Source of the DNA: Candidatus Latescibacterota bacterium | Lineage (GTDB): Bacteria; Latescibacterota; UBA2968; UBA8231 | Direction of reading: 5' to 3' | DNA: 8,217 nt | Assembly (NCBI GenBank): GCA_022827165.1 | Contig: JAJDTN010000182.1 | Span: forward strand, 5,001-13,217 | Part shown: positions 5,847-8,217 of the stretch, piece after piece | Layout of the letters: every line of letters starts with the position of its first letter | How positions within the stretch are numbered: position 1 is the first letter of the stretch | Translations under genes and position numbers: made by a program | Notes under the pieces: generated by a model | The model's database searches: none | What the model saw: the letters and a program-made list of their open reading frames with translations, nothing else | Told to the model about the DNA's origin: nothing

Positions 5847-8162
5847 CTAGAAGAAGCGCGGACCGAACTGGAAGTGAGTGCTCATGCCGGGCGCCCGGCC
5901 GTCGACCTTGCGGCGGTCGAAGCCGTAGGCGAAGTCGAAGCCGATCATGCCGAGCATGGGGGTGAGCACGCGGAAGCCGACGCCGACGGACCGGCGGACG
6001 TCGAGGGGATTGAAGCCGCCGATGCCGGCCCAGGCGTTGCCGGCGTCGGCGAAGACGAGGCCCACCACCTGGCGCTCGGTGATGGGGAAGCGGTACTCCA
6101 GGTTGAGCGTCATCATCGAGCGGCCGCCGAGGGGCCGGCCGCTGGGGTCGCGGGGGCCGAGGGAGGCGTCGGGATAGCCGCGCACCTGGCCGTCCCACAA
6201 GTCGACGCCGCCGGGGGTGAACTTGTCCCAGAAGGTGATGTGCTTGTCGTCCCAGAGCGAGAACCCGTCGATGAGGGCGAACCGGGTCTCGAGGGCGATG
6301 ACGAAGCGCCAGAAGCTGGGCTGGTAGATGTTGGCGGTGAGCTCGTGGCGGTGGAAGTCGACGTCGCCGGCGATGAGGGAGGAGGCCAGCTCGGGCGTGT
6401 AGCTGATCACCGTGCCGCGGGTGGGGAAGTCGGGCAGGTCGCGCGTGTCCCTGCGGAAGACGAGCTCGAAGCTGGAGGTGACCTGCTCCTCGTACTGGGG
6501 CAGGTCCCTGTCGAAGCCGGGGGCGAAGTCGCTGTACTTCTGGTCGCGGAGCTGATAGCCCAGGGTGACGGAGGAGAAGGCCGGCTTCTTGAGGCGGCGG
6601 CCGAGGCGCACGCTGATCGAGTTGCGGTGGAAGTCGAAGGACTCCAGGTACTGCTGGGTGAGGCTGTAGACGCGCACGGAGGTGCTGGTGGGCGTATCGA
6701 AGAGCCAGGGCTCGGTGAACCCCATGAGGAACTGCTTGCGCCGGGTGCCGAACTCCCAGTTGAAGTCGAGGCTCTGCCCGAGGCCGCGGAAGTTGGGGAT
6801 CTGCAGCCCGATGTTGCCGACGAGCTTGTAGGTGTCGCTGTAGCCGGCGCCCATGGAGGCGGCGCCGGTGCGCTGCTCCTCGACATCGAAGGTCAGGTCG
6901 ATCTCCTTCTGGCCGCCGGCGGCGCTGGCCTGGTCCTGGACCTGCACGTCCTTGAAGAATCCGAGCATGTAGAGGCGGCGCTGGCTCTCCTGGAGCTGGC
7001 TCGACTTGAAGATGTCGCCGGGGCGCATGGCCAGCTCGCGGCGCAGGACCTTCTCGCGGGTCTTGACGTTGCCGGCGAAGTCGATGCGGCGGATGCGCCA
7101 GGGCTCGCCCTCGAAGACGCGGAAGGTGACGTCGATGCTGTCGCCGAGGATCTGCTCGTGGGGGATGACCTCGGTGTCGAGATAGCCGCGCTCGTAGTAG
7201 GCGCTCTTGGCGAGAAAGGCCAGCTCGGTGGCGGAGTACTGGAAGACGTCGCCCTCCTCGACCTTCATCTGGGCGGCCAGCTCGTCGCTGGTGAACAGCT
7301 CGTTGCCCTCCCACGCCAGATCGCGGACGAAGTACTGGCGGCCCTCGTCGACCTCGAGGTCGATGTAGAGGCGGCGGCGGCTGTCGTCGTAGTAGATGCT
7401 GTCGCGCAGGATGACGGCCTGCTGGTAGCCCTCGGAGCGGTAGAAGGCGAGGATGCGCTGCTTGTCTTCGGCGAAGACGTCGGCCTGGAACTCGCCCTTG
7501 CGGTACCAACGCTTGGGCTTGGTCTCCATCTGCTTGCGGACCTCGTCGTCGTCGAAGGCCTCGTTCCCGAGGATCTCGATGGCGGCGATCTTGACCTTGT
7601 CGCCCTCCTCGATGTCGTACTGGAGGACCATCGAGCCCTCCTCCTCGCCATCGAAGAGCTGGCCCTCCACCTCGGCCCGCAGGTAGCCCTTCTCGCCGTA
7701 CATCTCGAGGATGCGCTGGCGGCCCCGGGCCACGTCCTTGGGAGCCACGACCTGACCCACCACCAGGTCGAGAGCCTCCTCCATGTCCTTCTCGTCGATC
7801 TCGTCCTGGCCGCGGAAGCGCAGGGCCTCGAGGGTGGGGTACTCCTCGACGACGACGATCAGCTTGAGCCCCTGGGGGGTGGTTCCGGGCTCGGCCCAGA
7901 GCTGGATGTCGGAGAAGACCTGCAGGGCGTCGAGGGCGCGCACGGCCTCCTGGACGTTGTCCTGGGAGAGGTGGACGCCGGGCTCGAGGCCGATGGTGGT
8001 GAGGACCAGGGACTCGGCGACGCGGCGCAGGCCGCCCTGGATCTCGATCTCCTCGACCGTGGGCTGGCCGAGGACGGGCAGGACGAAGACGGCGCAGAGG
8101 AACGCGGCGCGGCGGATGGCGGGGGCTGGATCGGGGATCCGGGCAAATGGGGACATGACCAT
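5847..8162 (-). CDS. bamA: Outer membrane protein assembly factor BamA
   Basis: BamA is the essential outer-membrane core of the BAM complex, which folds and inserts beta-barrel proteins. The 771-residue product has a signal peptide (RR at 17-18, hydrophobic core, probable cut near G32). Five POTRA domains follow at roughly 35-108, 109-186, 188-275, 276-353 and 355-429. They are recognisable from repeats such as IEILGNEAF, LAWEGNELF and IDFAGNVKT, and from GY or GF after each helix pair. The 16-strand barrel occupies about 432-771. The signature VRGY (660-663) of the L6 loop is present in LWDGQVRGYPD, and the last strand ends in aromatic residues (HFQFGPRFF) as a beta-signal. It is a little shorter than the 810 residues of E. 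coli. The ATG at 8162 has GAGGGAG seven bases upstream, which favours it over the ATG two codons later. It leads the skp-fabZ cluster. Confidence 0.96.
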   Translation of the reverse strand: MVMSPFARIPDPAPAIRRAAFLCAVFVLPVLGQPTVEEIEIQGGLRRVAESLVLTTIGLEPGVHLSQDNVQEAVRALDALQVFSDIQLWAEPGTTPQGLKLIVVVEEYPTLEALRFRGQDEIDEKDMEEALDLVVGQVVAPKDVARGRQRILEMYGEKGYLRAEVEGQLFDGEEEGSMVLQYDIEEGDKVKIAAIEILGNEAFDDDEVRKQMETKPKRWYRKGEFQADVFAEDKQRILAFYRSEGYQQAVILRDSIYYDDSRRRLYIDLEVDEGRQYFVRDLAWEGNELFTSDELAAQMKVEEGDVFQYSATELAFLAKSAYYERGYLDTEVIPHEQILGDSIDVTFRVFEGEPWRIRRIDFAGNVKTREKVLRRELAMRPGDIFKSSQLQESQRRLYMLGFFKDVQVQDQASAAGGQKEIDLTFDVEEQRTGAASMGAGYSDTYKLVGNIGLQIPNFRGLGQSLDFNWEFGTRRKQFLMGFTEPWLFDTPTSTSVRVYSLTQQYLESFDFHRNSISVRLGRRLKKPAFSSVTLGYQLRDQKYSDFAPGFDRDLPQYEEQVTSSFELVFRRDTRDLPDFPTRGTVISYTPELASSLIAGDVDFHRHELTANIYQPSFWRFVIALETRFALIDGFSLWDDKHITFWDKFTPGGVDLWDGQVRGYPDASLGPRDPSGRPLGGRSMMTLNLEYRFPITERQVVGLVFADAGNAWAGIGGFNPLDVRRSVGVGFRVLTPMLGMIGFDFAYGFDRRKVDGRAPGMSTHFQFGPRFF

Positions 8163-8217
8163 CGTTGGTCTCCCTCGAGGGGGCGGCGGCCCCGGTCGCT
8201 CACCGCCCGTGATTGTC
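8163..8217 (-). other. Leader region of bamA up to the window edge
   Basis: These 55 bases hold the bamA ribosome binding site GAGGGAG (8170-8176) within the 10-bp palindrome CCCTCGAGGG (8172-8181), and a small GGGGC/GCCCC stem with a 4-base loop (8180-8193). No convincing -10 or -35 box is visible. The first bases on the minus strand read Asp-Asn-His-Gly-Arg-stop in one frame (stop at 8200-8202), which could be the tail of an upstream gene in the same transcript. Eighteen bases are too few to call it. Confidence 0.3.

Noticed and set aside
5266..7509. Upstream extension of the fabZ frame across skp and bamA, which would give an 897-residue protein
   Set aside because: The added part is rich in Arg, Pro and His without homology and lies over two real genes in other frames. 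The FabZ fold begins only at the TTG near 5265.
8172..8181. The palindrome CCCTCGAGGG at the bamA ribosome binding site, as an operator
   Set aside because: Ten bases of G/C-rich palindrome with no spacer and no promoter boxes nearby is within chance expectation, so it is recorded only in the leader entry.
1..8217. CRISPR arrays, tRNA or rRNA genes, insertion sequences, toxin-antitoxin or defence genes
   Set aside because: No regularly spaced repeats, no transposase or integrase motifs and no RNA gene signatures were seen. Nearly all of the window is accounted for by eight minus-strand genes.

Overview
The window is high-GC DNA with third codon positions almost all G or C. It reads as chromosome of a Gram-negative (diderm) bacterium, because it carries an outer-membrane protein assembly factor (BamA) beside its periplasmic chaperone (Skp/OmpH). 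The combination of a Pseudomonas/Gram-positive-type L-rhamnose isomerase, enterobacterial-like ATCase and a shortened bamA-skp-fabZ cluster does not fix the phylum. An uncultured FCB-like lineage is a guess only. All eight supported genes lie on the minus strand, so transcription runs from the high-coordinate end to the low-coordinate end.

Block 1 (about 8217 down to 3827) is an envelope and housekeeping cluster: bamA (five POTRA domains plus barrel), then skp, then fabZ, whose TTG start overlaps the skp stop, then pyrB (aspartate carbamoyltransferase catalytic chain). The lpxD and lpxA genes that often accompany bamA-skp-fabZ are absent here. The pyrB ribosome binding site sits inside a possible G/C hairpin.

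Block 2 (3826 down to 1) starts with a sigma70-like promoter whose spacer holds a perfect 8-bp inverted repeat just after the pyrB stop. It continues with a 37-residue, extremely basic small protein, a Gfo/Idh/MocA-type NAD(P)-dependent sugar oxidoreductase, a polytopic membrane glycosyltransferase (GT39/ArnT-like), and an L-rhamnose isomerase cut off by the window edge. A consensus -35 element overlapping the glycosyltransferase stop codon suggests that the isomerase may also have its own promoter.

Block 1 would build the outer membrane (BamA inserts barrel proteins, Skp escorts them, FabZ makes acyl chains) and feed pyrimidine synthesis. Block 2 looks like sugar metabolism plus lipid-linked sugar transfer. 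I see no CRISPR array, tRNA, rRNA, transposase or prophage gene, and no clear defence or other exotic system. The least explained item is the tiny basic gene and its promoter region. No intergenic stretch exceeds 80 bases.
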